Shown here piece after piece: positions 35,575 to 45,037 of a stretch of DNA of 64,000 nt. Within the stretch, counting starts at the first letter, position 1, and each line of letters begins with the position of its first letter. Location: assembly GCA_964463285.1 (NCBI GenBank), contig CAYXBB010000003.1:1-64000 (forward strand), given 5' to 3'. The position numbers were made by a program, and so were the translations under genes. The notes beneath the pieces are model-generated. The model saw only the letters and a list, made by a program, of their open reading frames with translations. It was not told the origin of the DNA and made no database searches. The DNA comes from JAAZLS01 sp964463285. GTDB taxonomy: Bacteria; Bacillota; Dethiobacteria; DTU022.

Positions 35575-36572
35575 TTTCGATCACTTCCCTCCCGTAACTT
35601 TTTAAGCTCCCGGTAAAGCTTCTTTTCCTCCCCGGTTAGTGGAGAGGGGATATCGATTACCACTCGCACATACTGGCTTCCGCGGCCACCGTCCGGAAGG
35701 GGGAAACCTTTCCCTTTTAAACGCAACTTCCGGCCGCATCCGCTTCCGGGGGGTACCGTCATCTCTACCGGGCCATCCAGGGTAGGCATGGTAACCCGGC
35801 CCCCCAGGGCGGCCTGATCGGGGCGCAGTCGCACTTCACTTTCAATATCGCGATCCTGCAGGCGAAAATGGGGATGGGGCAACAGTCGTACCTTCAGAAA
35901 AAGATCACCCGCAGGTCCGCCCCCCAATCCCTCACCGCCCTGCCCTTTCAGGCGGATGCGGCCGCCCTCCCGAACACCGGGCGGAATTTTTACCTCCAGG
36001 GTTTTTTCCGTGGCCGCCTCGCCGGTCCCACCACAGCGCGGACAAAATCCTTGCCCGCGTCTGCCGATTCCCCCACATTCAGGGCAGACGACGCTGCCGG
36101 CAACTCGCAACAATTTCGATACACCCCGATAAGCCTCTTCCAGGGTTAAATCAATTTCGCTTTCCACGTCCCGGCCACGCACACTAACGTTACGAAAACC
36201 ACTCTCTCCTCCGGCACCGGGCTTGCCCCTGCCGAAAAGCATTTCAAAAAAGTCGCTGAAGCCATCCCCAAAATCTCCCGAGGTAGTGTAGAAACGGAAT
36301 CCCTCCATGTCGGGTGGCGGCTGAAAATCCTGTCCTTGTTGCCAGTTCTGTCCCAGCCGGTCATAGCGGGCCCTTTTTTCCGGATCTTTGAGGACCTCAT
36401 AGGCTTCGTTTACCCGTTTAAAATGCTCCGCCGCTTCTTTTTTTTCATGTTCCGGGCGCAGGTCGGGATGCCATTTCCGGGCCAGGCGGCGATAAGCCGA
36501 TTTGATCTCCTTCTCGGTAGCCTCCCGCTTTATTCCCAGCAACTCGTAATAATCTTGGAACTCAACCGCCAT
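35571..36572 (-). CDS. DnaJ/CbpA-type co-chaperone with a half zinc finger
   Basis: A 333-residue Hsp40. The J domain has the HPD motif in KWHPDLRPE (about 33-41). A short Gly/Phe-rich linker follows. The zinc region has only two CxxC motifs (CPEC and CPRC, about 160-178) rather than four, intermediate between DnaJ and zinc-free CbpA. The C-terminal substrate-binding domains are intact. It stimulates DnaK ATPase. GTGGAGAAAG precedes the ATG. It heads the cbpM-clpB operon. Its promoter overlaps a palindrome. Confidence 0.9.
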   Translation of the reverse strand: MAVEFQDYYELLGIKREATEKEIKSAYRRLARKWHPDLRPEHEKKEAAEHFKRVNEAYEVLKDPEKRARYDRLGQNWQQGQDFQPPPDMEGFRFYTTSGDFGDGFSDFFEMLFGRGKPGAGGESGFRNVSVRGRDVESEIDLTLEEAYRGVSKLLRVAGSVVCPECGGIGRRGQGFCPRCGGTGEAATEKTLEVKIPPGVREGGRIRLKGQGGEGLGGGPAGDLFLKVRLLPHPHFRLQDRDIESEVRLRPDQAALGGRVTMPTLDGPVEMTVPPGSGCGRKLRLKGKGFPLPDGGRGSQYVRVVIDIPSPLTGEEKKLYRELKKLREGSDRK

Positions 36573-36670
36573 CTTTCTCCACGCTCCCCTGATCTACTGT
36601 CCAACAGAATAAAAATGCCCCTTACTGCAGCTTACGCTGCTTGTGATTATGCAGCGCTTATGATTTGTTT

Positions 36671-36684
36671 CTTTCTTAAGAAAG
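36671..36684. promoter_or_regulatory. palindromic operator of the chaperone operon
   Basis: CTTTCTTAAGAAAG is a perfect 14-bp palindrome immediately downstream of the -10 box on the minus strand, covering the likely +1. It is not the CIRCE element. A cis-encoded MerR/HspR-like regulator is a candidate binder. Confidence 0.5.
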
Positions 36685-36712
36685 TATAGCAATATCCCCT
36701 GAAGGATGTCAA
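36683..36712 (-). promoter_or_regulatory. sigma-A promoter of dnaJ-cbpM-clpB
   Basis: TTGACA (perfect -35) and TATACT separated by 18 bases on the minus strand, with the dnaJ start about 110 bases downstream. The best consensus promoter in the window. Confidence 0.75.
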
Positions 36713-36863
36713 TCAAATGGCGATATTGCTAATCCGGATGAGAGAGAAAAGGGCCTTCGCACCGTTTCCTTTTCTCGCCAAAAGGGTTTGCATATTTCTT
36801 CCGCTTCTAGTATATTGTATAATAGTTTTGGAAAGTAAAGGCAAAACCGGGAGGTTAAGAGCC

Positions 36864-37193
36864 TTGCGTGTAGTTTTCTTAAAACTTTTGGTAAATACCG
36901 GCGGGTTTTACCTTGCTTCCCTTCTTTTCCCCAGAATTACCTTTGATCGTCCCTGGGTACTGTTCTGGGCCGGGCTGATGTTAGGAGTGGTAAATATCCT
37001 GGTCAGGCCGGTCTTGCTTCTGCTGACCCTGCCCATAAATTTGTTTACATTCGGACTCTTCACGTTAGTGATCAATACCCTGATGGTTTTGCTTGCCGGC
37101 TCGCTGACCAGGGGTCTGTACATTCCGGGATTCTGGCATGCTTTGGCAATCGCAATATTTATATCTGTAATAAACATTTTCCTGTTTGATTGA
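36864..37193 (+). CDS. phage-holin-family small membrane protein
   Basis: A 109-residue protein with four hydrophobic helices (for example LLLLTLPINLFTFGLFTLVINTLMVLLAG, written here only in part: LTLPINLFTFG). It belongs to the holin superfamily IV (PF04020) common in Firmicute and actinobacterial chromosomes, and it need not be phage-derived. I start at TTG 36864, with GGGAGG 9 bases upstream; the longer frame from 36717 adds 49 residues with no SD and a different character. Function in the host is unknown. Confidence 0.82.
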   Translation: MRVVFLKLLVNTGGFYLASLLFPRITFDRPWVLFWAGLMLGVVNILVRPVLLLLTLPINLFTFGLFTLVINTLMVLLAGSLTRGLYIPGFWHALAIAIFISVINIFLFD

Positions 37194-37391
37194 ATTCTGT
37201 TTGACTAAATGAAGGAAAATAACCGAGATATTCGAAATGAATATAGCTGTATAGAATAAAAATTTTTTTCTTCCTCCCGATGGAAACAGACCAGGGAAAA
37301 ACATGGAAAGAAGCCTTCCAGCCCGGGCCTTTTCACCAAATAATTTCTGTCTAGACCGGAGAGAGGAAAAAAAATAGTAGGAGGTATAGTG

Positions 37392-39005
37392 ATGAAGAAC
37401 AAATCCCCGGCTCAGTATGTGTCCTCGTTTGGTGAACAGTTCACCTGGCGGGCAATTCTGTTTGGCGCTTTAGGCTCAGTGGTAATCAGCACCAGTTCCA
37501 TGTATGTGGCCCTCAGAATGGGTGCCCTGCCCTGGCCGACCATTTTTGTAGCCATTCTCTCGTTGACTTTGCTGAAAGCGCTGGGTAAAACCAACCTTAA
37601 CGAAATAAATGTAACTCATACCGCCATGTCGGCCGGCGCTATGGTGGCCGGTGGGCTGGCCTTTACCATACCCGGCATCTGGATGCTGGATCAGTCGGCC
37701 CGAGTAAGTTTTTTACCACTATTGGTGGTTACTATTTCCGGGGTCATTTTAGGGGCGATTTTCGTGGCTGTACTCAGGCGACATTTTGTAGAAGTGGAAC
37801 AACTACCTTTTCCCATGGGCATAGCCGCCGCAGAAACGGTACTGGCCGGGGATGAGGGGGGCGAAAAAGCCCGCTGGTTGTTCGGCTCCCTGGGGGTGGC
37901 GGCTGTTTTTACCGCCTTGCGTGATAAATGGGGCCTGATCCCCGCCGCCTGGGCTCCCGCACAGCTATGGATCCGGAATATTCAGTTCGGGGTATGGATG
38001 TCGCCCATGGCGGTAGGTATCGGTTATATAATCGGACCCCTTTTTACCGGTACCTGGTTTTTGGGAGCAGTGCTCAGTTATTTTTTGTTTATTCCGATAG
38101 CGGTAAACCGGGGCTATTTAACAATAGAAGCAGCCACCGCCATTAAAGATAGTTTTGGCATCGGGTTAATTGTGGGATCCGGGGTGGCGGTACTGTTAAA
38201 AGGGGTACTACCAAAGGCAAGGGAAATTTTTAGCCCGCTTTTTTCGGGTGCCGGAGAAATTAACCTTAAAAGGGTCCCGCTTTTGCTGGCCGCCATAGTG
38301 CTGGTCTTATCTACCCTGGCCGGCCTGGGCTTTATCCCCACCCTGATCACCATGATCGGAGTCTGGGTAACCACCTCCATGGCGGCTACCCTGACCGGTC
38401 AGACCGGCATAGATCCTATGGAAATCTTCGGCATTTTAGTTCTGTTGGCGGTTAAACTGGTCGCTTCACCGGCTCCCCAGGCCGCATTTTTTGTAGCGGC
38501 GGTAGTGGCCGTAGCCTGCGGCCTGGCCGGTGACAACCTGAACGATTTCAAAGCCGGTCATATCTTGAAAACCATGCCCAAAGCCCAGATCTATGCAGAG
38601 CTGATTGGAGGGATAGTTGGAGCGGTGGTATCGGTGGTAGTGTTGTTTGTTTTGCACCAGGCTTATGGCGCTATGGGGCCTGGAACGGAGCTGGTGGCGC
38701 CCCAGGCCTATGCCGTGTCCACCATGGTCAGCGGACTTCCCAACCCGCCGGCATTTTTGGTGGGGTTAGTTCTTGGTATAATCCTTTATTTGTTTAATAT
38801 TCCGGGAATGACTATCGGCATCGGTATTTACCTGCCCATGGTTATCTCCGCAGCCGCCGGCCTGGGCGGCTTGTTGAAAGTGATCGTGGATCGAAAATGG
38901 CCCAATTTCAACCCCAAGGCCCAACTGATATCCTCCGGTTTCCTGGGAGGAGAAGGGGTAGCCGGGGTAGTGATCGCTATTATCCAGGTAATTGTCAGAG
39001 CTTGA
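37392..39005 (+). CDS. OPT/YSL-family oligopeptide transporter
   Basis: A 537-residue membrane protein with about 14 transmembrane helices. The OPT family motif QLPFPMGIAAAETV (about 136-149), repeated glycine-rich helices and GVYLPM-like GIYLPMVIS near the end support it. OPT proteins take up peptides or metal chelates with protons. The ATG at 37392 has AGGAGG 7 bases upstream. It is followed by a P1 aminopeptidase and an amidase on the same strand, so peptide or amide uptake and breakdown is a sensible guess. Confidence 0.88.
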   Translation: MKNKSPAQYVSSFGEQFTWRAILFGALGSVVISTSSMYVALRMGALPWPTIFVAILSLTLLKALGKTNLNEINVTHTAMSAGAMVAGGLAFTIPGIWMLDQSARVSFLPLLVVTISGVILGAIFVAVLRRHFVEVEQLPFPMGIAAAETVLAGDEGGEKARWLFGSLGVAAVFTALRDKWGLIPAAWAPAQLWIRNIQFGVWMSPMAVGIGYIIGPLFTGTWFLGAVLSYFLFIPIAVNRGYLTIEAATAIKDSFGIGLIVGSGVAVLLKGVLPKAREIFSPLFSGAGEINLKRVPLLLAAIVLVLSTLAGLGFIPTLITMIGVWVTTSMAATLTGQTGIDPMEIFGILVLLAVKLVASPAPQAAFFVAAVVAVACGLAGDNLNDFKAGHILKTMPKAQIYAELIGGIVGAVVSVVVLFVLHQAYGAMGPGTELVAPQAYAVSTMVSGLPNPPAFLVGLVLGIILYLFNIPGMTIGIGIYLPMVISAAAGLGGLLKVIVDRKWPNFNPKAQLISSGFLGGEGVAGVVIAIIQVIVRA

Positions 39006-39082
39006 AAAAGCGGTGCCCTGCAGGAAAAATAATTTTTTCGAACCCCTTTAGTAAAGGGGAAAGGTAAAAGGAGATCAGTTAA

Positions 39083-40033
39083 ATGTTTAACGCCATCACC
39101 GACGTTGATGGGATAAAGGTGGGCCAGATCAGTGATCTAAAAGCGCTTACCGGATGCACGGCGGTTATCTGCCCGCAGGGTGCCGTAGCCGGGGTGGATG
39201 TACGCGGAAGCGCCCCGGGCACCCGGGAAACAGATGCTCTTCATCCTTTAAACTTAGTGGACAAGGCCCATGCGGTAGTGCTGACCGGAGGAAGCGCCTT
39301 TGGACTGGAGGCCGCCGGCGGAGTGATGAGGTATCTGGAGGAACGGAATATTGGCTTTGATGTGGGGGTTACCCGAGTACCCATCGTGGCCGCAGCGGTG
39401 CTTTTTGATCTGAGCGTCGGTGATTTTCGGGTGCGGCCGGATGCGACTATGGGCTACCGGGCGGCAGCCGCCGCTGTAAAAGGGCCGGTGGAGGAAGGAA
39501 ACGCCGGCGCAGGAACCGGAGCAACTGTGGGAAAAATCCTGGGCCTTCAGGGAGCCATGAAGAGCGGCCTGGGCACGGCCGGCCTTATAGTGGGAGACTT
39601 GGTCATGGGGGCGGTGGTAGCGGTAAATGCTCTGGGGGATGTAGTAGATCCGGCCACCGGGGAAATTGTTGCCGGAGCCCTGACCGGGGACAAAACCTTT
39701 ATAGATACGGAAAAATACCTGCGGGAAAATCCCCGCTCCCCCACCGGAAACCTGGGAAATACCACTATCGGCGTGGTAGCCACCAATGCCCGGCTTAACA
39801 AAGCCCAGGCCACAAAAATTGCTCAGCAATCTCAAGACGGTTATGCCCGGGCTATTCGCCCGGTACACACCATGCTCGATGGCGACACTACCTTCTGCCT
39901 GGCCACCGGAGAGGTATCGGCCGATGTTAACCGGGTAGGCAGCCTGGCCGCCCAGGTAATGGCCCAGGCCATTCTACGGGCTGTTTTGCAGGCCAGGGGG
40001 GCGGGAGGACTCCCGGCAGCCGGCGATCTGTAA
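39083..40033 (+). CDS. P1-family peptidase (DmpA-like, N-terminal nucleophile)
   Basis: A 316-residue DmpA/BapA-family enzyme with TDVDGIKVGQ near the N-terminus, GGSAFGLEAAGGVMR near 75 and the autoprocessing region GNTTIGVVATNA near 230. The nucleophile position reads Thr here rather than the Ser known from DmpA. Members self-cleave into two subunits and release N-terminal residues, including D-amino and beta-amino acids. AAGGAG precedes the ATG. It lies 77 bases after the OPT gene and 73 before the amidase, so the three may form an operon. Confidence 0.88.
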   Translation: MFNAITDVDGIKVGQISDLKALTGCTAVICPQGAVAGVDVRGSAPGTRETDALHPLNLVDKAHAVVLTGGSAFGLEAAGGVMRYLEERNIGFDVGVTRVPIVAAAVLFDLSVGDFRVRPDATMGYRAAAAAVKGPVEEGNAGAGTGATVGKILGLQGAMKSGLGTAGLIVGDLVMGAVVAVNALGDVVDPATGEIVAGALTGDKTFIDTEKYLRENPRSPTGNLGNTTIGVVATNARLNKAQATKIAQQSQDGYARAIRPVHTMLDGDTTFCLATGEVSADVNRVGSLAAQVMAQAILRAVLQARGAGGLPAAGDL

Positions 40034-40106
40034 ACTTTTTGATGGAGGATGAGATGTGGCTCGGTGGGTGTAACAAAAACAGCCCAATTCAGAGGAGGTA
40101 TGCAAA

Positions 40107-41543
40107 ATGGTTAAACAATCTGATGAGGAGCTGTGTTATACTCCGGCAATAGAACTGGCGGAGCTGATCCAAAATAAAAAGATATCCCCGGTAGAGTTAA
40201 CTACTGTATTCCTGCGGAGAATTGAAAAGATCAACCCGCTGATAAATGCCTATTGCACCGTAGCTCAGGATTATGCTCTCAAAAGCGCCGGTGAAGCTGA
40301 GGCACAGCTGATGACGGATCGGGATACAGGCCCCCTCCAGGGCATACCGGTATCTATAAAAGACGTTACTTTCACCAAAGGGATACGCACTACTTTTGCT
40401 TCCAAGTTGTTTGAAAACTATGTACCCAAAATCGATTCCGCAGTGGTGGAACGGTTGAAAAACGCAGGCGCGGTAATACTGGGTAAAACCAATACCCCGG
40501 AATTTGCCGCCGGCGGATCCACATATAACCGGCTTTTCGGGGTAACCCGCAACCCCTGGGATCTCACCTGCAACAGTGGAGGCTCCAGCGGAGGAGCGGC
40601 AGCGGCAGTGGCTTCCGGGATAGGGCCGCTGGCCCAGGGTAATGACGTGGGGGGCAGCCTGAGAATCCCGGCCAGTTTTTGCGGGGTGGTTGGGCTAAGG
40701 CCTTCCCCGGGGAGGGTGCCCACCTATCCAAATGAACTTTACTGGGATAGCGTGGCAGTGGAAGGCCCCATGGCTCGGACAGTAAAGGATTTGGCCTTAA
40801 TGTTAAACGTAATCAGCGGAGCTGATCACCGGAGCCCGATCGCCATATATAACAGCCGGGAAGATTTTTTACAGGCCCTGAAAAAGCCCGACCTTAAACG
40901 CCTTCGGGTGGCCTGGAGTGATAATTTGAATTTAATTCCGGTAGATGATGAAATTTTAGAGATATGTCGAACTGCCATAAAAATTTTTGAGGATCTGGGC
41001 TGCCAGGTGGAAGAAGACACCCCTGATCTGACAGGAATTAGAAAGACGGCTTTAACCCTTAGAGGGGTCCGCTACGCCGGATTGTATCAACATCTGCTTA
41101 AAGAAGATAAATTCCTTAATTCGGTGGACCCCAGTATCATCAATAACACCAGACAAGGAATCAATCTTAGGGGAAGTGAAATATCCGAAGCCGAACGAAA
41201 CCGTTCAAAACTCTGGCGAACAGCAGTAAGGTTTTTCAATAGCTACGACCTGCTGCTCACCCCCACCCTGCCCATTCCACCATTCCCGGCAGATACTCTT
41301 TATCCTACTGAAATCAACGGCAAGGAAATGGAGAACTATATAGATTGGGTAATGCTGACTTACGCTTTCTCCATATTGGGGTTGCCGGCAATCACTATCC
41401 CCTGCGGTTGGACCAGGAAGGGAATGCCGGTGGGCTTGCAAATTGTCGGCCAAGCCTACGGCGAAACCACTGTTCTGCAGGCTGCCGCCTGCTTTGAAAC
41501 CGCCAACCCCTGGGCGGATAAACGACCAAATTTTGACCTTTAG
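40107..41543 (+). CDS. amidase-signature-family amidase
   Basis: A 478-residue amidase-signature enzyme. The Ser-cisSer-Lys triad is visible: Lys in VSIKDVTF (about 86), the serines in GGSSGGAAAAVASG (about 158-171) and GNDVGGSLRIPASF. It hydrolyses amides; a GatA role in tRNA amidation is less likely because no gatB or gatC is adjacent. GAGGAGGT precedes the ATG. It ends the OPT-peptidase-amidase run and is followed by a terminator. Confidence 0.9.
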   Translation: MVKQSDEELCYTPAIELAELIQNKKISPVELTTVFLRRIEKINPLINAYCTVAQDYALKSAGEAEAQLMTDRDTGPLQGIPVSIKDVTFTKGIRTTFASKLFENYVPKIDSAVVERLKNAGAVILGKTNTPEFAAGGSTYNRLFGVTRNPWDLTCNSGGSSGGAAAAVASGIGPLAQGNDVGGSLRIPASFCGVVGLRPSPGRVPTYPNELYWDSVAVEGPMARTVKDLALMLNVISGADHRSPIAIYNSREDFLQALKKPDLKRLRVAWSDNLNLIPVDDEILEICRTAIKIFEDLGCQVEEDTPDLTGIRKTALTLRGVRYAGLYQHLLKEDKFLNSVDPSIINNTRQGINLRGSEISEAERNRSKLWRTAVRFFNSYDLLLTPTLPIPPFPADTLYPTEINGKEMENYIDWVMLTYAFSILGLPAITIPCGWTRKGMPVGLQIVGQAYGETTVLQAAACFETANPWADKRPNFDL

Positions 41544-41595
41544 AAGCCTCCGGATAATATCACAAACGTTTCAAATCTCATATTGTATTTGCCGT

Positions 41596-41628
41596 CATCG
41601 GCATTGTAAGTGCCGATGAGATCCTTTT
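41596..41628 (+). terminator. intrinsic terminator downstream of the amidase
   Basis: CATCGGCA/TGCCGATG stem (41596-41603 and 41611-41618), 7-base loop, then AGATCCTTTTT. Confidence 0.75.
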
Positions 41629-41641
41629 TCACCGATCACTA

Positions 41642-41672
41642 TATAAAATAAAGGCAGGGATAAAACCCCGCC
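41642..41672 (-). terminator. intrinsic terminator downstream of gdhA
   Basis: On the minus strand GGCGGGG and CCCTGCC pair with one G-T wobble, followed by TTTATTTTAT, about 34 bases after the stop. Confidence 0.65.
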
Positions 41673-41705
41673 CTTATCTTTCGATTCCGGCCCGACAAAC
41701 CCGGT

Positions 41706-42971
41706 TTAGGGGAAGATGCCTCTTGCTTTTTGAGCGGAAACCAACCTTTTCATGGCTACAATGTAAGCAGCTTCTCTCATGGAGATACACATTTCTTGAG
41801 CAAGATCAAATACCTTATTAAAGCTGCAAACCATGATCCGTTCCAGGTTGGAATTTACCGTATCGATATCCCAAGCCATATGCTGCATGTTCTGGACCCA
41901 TTCGAAATATGACACCACTACCCCGCCACAGTTTGTCAATATATCAGGAACAGCAGTAATGCCCCTCTTTATCAGGATTTTGTCTCCTTCATAGGTGGTC
42001 GGTCCATTGGCACCCTCCACCACTATCCTGGCCTGAATCGCTTTGGCTATACCTTCTGTAATCTGGTTTTCCATGGCTGCCAGTACCAGAAAATCTACCT
42101 TGCATGTAAGCAAACTACGGTTGTCGATTTCAGTTAATCCATCCTGATGGTAGCCTTTGATCAGGTGGCGGGGGCTGGTTTTTACATATTCCAGCAGTCG
42201 GGGAATATCTATCCCCGATTCGCAGTAAAATGCTCCGGAAATGTCGCTGACCGCTACTATCTTAGCCCCGAACTGATGCAAGAAATCTGCAGCCGCACTG
42301 CCTACATTCCCAAAGCCCTGCACTACCACGGTGGCACCTTTAAGATCGATCCCTGCTTTGCAGGCTATTTCCCGGGTAATAATTGCCACACCGCGCCCCG
42401 TGGACTCTTTCCTGCCCAGCGATCCTCCTGTTTCAACCGGTTTGCCGGTAACCACTCCGGAAGAGGGGCATCCTTTCAGCTTGCTGTATGTATCCACGAT
42501 CCAGCCCATAATCTGGGCATTGGTGTTTACATCCGGCGCCGGTATGTCCAACTCCGGCCCGATAAAATCGGCAATTTCAGCTGTGTATCTCCTGGTTAGC
42601 CTTTCAATCTCGTTTTCAGATAGTTCTGTCGGATCGCAGGTAACCCCGCCCTTGGCTCCCCCATAGGGAATATCGACCACCGCACACTTGAAGGTCATCC
42701 AGCCGGCCAAAGCACGCACCTCATCCATATCGACATCCGGATGGTAACGCAGCCCGCCTTTAAACGGCCCCCTGATACTGCAGTGTTGGACCCGATAACC
42801 GGTAAACATCCTGGTACGACCATCATCCATTTTAACCGGGAAATTTACCGTAACTTCTCTTTCCGGGTAACGGAGAAAAACATAATCATCCAATTTTAAA
42901 CCAGCAGCTACTGCCGCCTCATCCAACTGATTCAACAGTGATTGATACGGATTAGGTTTTTGGGTTTCCAC
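41706..42971 (-). CDS. gdhA: glutamate dehydrogenase
   Basis: A 421-residue Glu/Leu/Phe/Val dehydrogenase. The substrate lysine motif GPFKGGLRYHP (about 67-77) and catalytic Lys segment PYGGAKGG (about 102) are present, and the Rossmann motif VVQGFGNVGS is at about 217. Length and sequence fit clostridial and archaeal hexameric GDH. The start is GTG 42971 with AGGGGTG upstream. It links 2-oxoglutarate and glutamate in the cytoplasm, probably for amino-acid catabolism alongside the upstream scavenging genes on the opposite strand. Confidence 0.95.
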   Translation of the reverse strand: METQKPNPYQSLLNQLDEAAVAAGLKLDDYVFLRYPEREVTVNFPVKMDDGRTRMFTGYRVQHCSIRGPFKGGLRYHPDVDMDEVRALAGWMTFKCAVVDIPYGGAKGGVTCDPTELSENEIERLTRRYTAEIADFIGPELDIPAPDVNTNAQIMGWIVDTYSKLKGCPSSGVVTGKPVETGGSLGRKESTGRGVAIITREIACKAGIDLKGATVVVQGFGNVGSAAADFLHQFGAKIVAVSDISGAFYCESGIDIPRLLEYVKTSPRHLIKGYHQDGLTEIDNRSLLTCKVDFLVLAAMENQITEGIAKAIQARIVVEGANGPTTYEGDKILIKRGITAVPDILTNCGGVVVSYFEWVQNMQHMAWDIDTVNSNLERIMVCSFNKVFDLAQEMCISMREAAYIVAMKRLVSAQKARGIFP

Positions 42972-43090
42972 ATTATCACCCCTGCATAATATTTTATTAA
43001 TTAGTTACAAGACCTGTCACCTTTCCCGGTTCTACTATACCCTCTATTTAAAAAATGGTCAATCATCATAGGAATTACAAGAGTTGGAAA

Positions 43091-44176
43091 TTAATGGCCG
43101 ATAATAAACATTCGCTCGGGAGGCAGCTGAACAGAACAAGTTTTCCCGACCGTAATATGGGGGGCCGCTATTTTTGAGGCTTCGGCTTCCAAATGAAACC
43201 CTTTCTCCCAACCGTTTTCCACCTTTACCCGGTAGGTGTAAGAAGCAACTCCATCCACCGCCTCTACCACTTTAACCTGTAAACAGTTATCAGCAGAAAA
43301 ATCCTGTAACCGGATATATTCCGGTCTGATTCCTACCGTAACTTTTTGATTTTGGTAATAGCTTCCCGGGTAAGTTAAGTTTATCTTAAGTCTCTGGTTC
43401 CACTCCGCCACAAACACCGTAGCTACAGAACCCTTTTTGTTCTCTATAATCCCTTCTACCAAATTTCTGGCACCGATTAATTTGGCCACAGTTTTATTGG
43501 CCGGGGCATTGATCAGCTCGTTTTTAGGGCCCAGCTGTAGAATTTCTCCCGAATCATACACTGCGATCTGGGAACTTAGCCGGTAGGCCTCATCCAGGTT
43601 GTGGGAGACAAAAATGATATTCCCCTGATAAAACTGATGTATAGCCAGTAGTTCTCTTTCCAGTCGGCCCCGGACCTGGGTATCTAGCGCTGAAAAAGGT
43701 TCGTCCAGTAACAATATATCCGGCTCCGGCGCCAGAGCCCGGGCCAGAGCTACCCGCTGTTGCTGTCCTCCTGAAAGATTGCGGGGAGAGCGATGTTTAA
43801 AATCACTTAAGCGCATTTTTTCCAGCAGATAACCAACCCGGGAGTCAATCTCTTTCCGGTTTTGCGCGGAGATGCCAAAAGCAACATTTTCATAAACCGT
43901 AAGGTGGGGAAAAAGGGCATAGTTTTGAAACACGTAGCCTATTTTACGCTTTTGCGGAGAGGTATTAATGCCGGCCTGTGAATCGAATAGCACTCGCCCA
44001 TTGACATTGATATAGCCTTCATCAGGGTTCACCAACCCCGAGATGCACTGCAAGGTCAAGCTCTTTCCGCTACCGGAGGGGCCCACCAGCGATAAAATTT
44101 CCTGGTTTATGGAAAAGGAGGCCTGTAGATTGAATCCCGGGAGCACTTTGTTAACTCTTACCTCGAACAAGGCCAT
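43091..44176 (-). CDS. modC: molybdate ABC transporter ATPase ModC
   Basis: A 361-residue ATPase with Walker A GPSGSGKS (about 33-40), signature LSGGQQQRVALARA and Walker B ILLLDEPFSALD. The C-terminal domain of about 130 residues is the TOBE/Mop-like regulatory fold. It energises the ModB permease. The start ATG overlaps the modB stop by one base. The modABC set is complete, and a Moco-type RNA element sits upstream of modA. Confidence 0.92.
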   Translation of the reverse strand: MALFEVRVNKVLPGFNLQASFSINQEILSLVGPSGSGKSLTLQCISGLVNPDEGYINVNGRVLFDSQAGINTSPQKRKIGYVFQNYALFPHLTVYENVAFGISAQNRKEIDSRVGYLLEKMRLSDFKHRSPRNLSGGQQQRVALARALAPEPDILLLDEPFSALDTQVRGRLERELLAIHQFYQGNIIFVSHNLDEAYRLSSQIAVYDSGEILQLGPKNELINAPANKTVAKLIGARNLVEGIIENKKGSVATVFVAEWNQRLKINLTYPGSYYQNQKVTVGIRPEYIRLQDFSADNCLQVKVVEAVDGVASYTYRVKVENGWEKGFHLEAEASKIAAPHITVGKTCSVQLPPERMFIIGH

Positions 44177-44868
44177 TACCTCCTGGAGCCAATGTTTTGT
44201 TCAAAACCACAACTGTTTCGTTTCCAATAGTTAAGTGAAAAAATAGATGCCATAGATATAACCAGTATTACAACTACCCACACCAGGGCCTTGGTGTTAT
44301 TCCCTGCAGCCACCGCAAAATATATCGCCAAGGGGATGGTTTGGGTTTTGCCGGGGATATTGCCGGCCAACATCAGGGTAGCTCCAAATTCCCCCAGGGA
44401 ACGGGCAAATGAAAGGATAATCCCGGCCATTATCCCCGGCCAGGCCAAGGGGACAGTAATCCGCCAGAAAATGTTCCATTCCGAGGTGCCTAGGGTGCGG
44501 GCCGCATTTTCTATATTGGGCTCAATTTGTTCAAATGCTCCCCGGGCAGTCTGATACATCAGCGGAAAAGCTACCACCGTGGAGGCTATAACTGTAGCCC
44601 ACCATGAAAATATTACGGTAGTGTCCAACTTTAACAGCAGTTTGCCTAAAGGGCCATGTTTCCCAAACAGCAACAGCAGCCCAAATCCCAGTACCGTAGG
44701 GGGAAGCACCAGGGGTAGAGTAAACAGTCCGTCAATCAGCCCCCCGGCTTTTCCCCGGTAACTTGCAAGCCAGCGGGCGGCAGCACATCCAAGAAAAAAA
44801 GTTATTACTGTAGATAAAGAAGCGGTTTTTAATGAAATCCATACCGGTACAAAATCTAGATCAGGCAT
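44176..44868 (-). CDS. modB: molybdate ABC transporter permease ModB
   Basis: A 230-residue permease with about five transmembrane helices and the EAA loop (ENAARTLGTSEWNIFWRITVPLAWPG). It is ModB/CysT-like. I start at the ATG at 44868 with CGGAG 7 bases upstream; the longer frame adds 39 residues without membrane character. It lies 169 bases after modA and overlaps modC by one base. Confidence 0.92.
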   Translation of the reverse strand: MPDLDFVPVWISLKTASLSTVITFFLGCAAARWLASYRGKAGGLIDGLFTLPLVLPPTVLGFGLLLLFGKHGPLGKLLLKLDTTVIFSWWATVIASTVVAFPLMYQTARGAFEQIEPNIENAARTLGTSEWNIFWRITVPLAWPGIMAGIILSFARSLGEFGATLMLAGNIPGKTQTIPLAIYFAVAAGNNTKALVWVVVILVISMASIFSLNYWKRNSCGFEQNIGSRR

Positions 44869-45037
44869 ATATCTGCTCCGCCTTCTTAAATTAGTGAAAA
44901 TATTTGACGAGGGGGGGGAATTGCCCTCATCACCTTTCCTTTCAGCAGGTAACAGGCAAGTTCCCCCCCAATACGGACCTTTCACAAGGGAGAGTCATAT
45001 GAAACAATATCCCCACCTCTCCCCTTGTATGCCCGGG

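Noticed and set aside
36717..36863. N-terminal extension of the holin-family protein
   Set aside because: The extension has no SD and a different character; TTG 36864 has GGGAGG at good spacing.
36864..37193. Prophage remnant signalled by a holin-like gene
   Set aside because: The family is common in non-phage chromosomal settings and no other phage gene is nearby.
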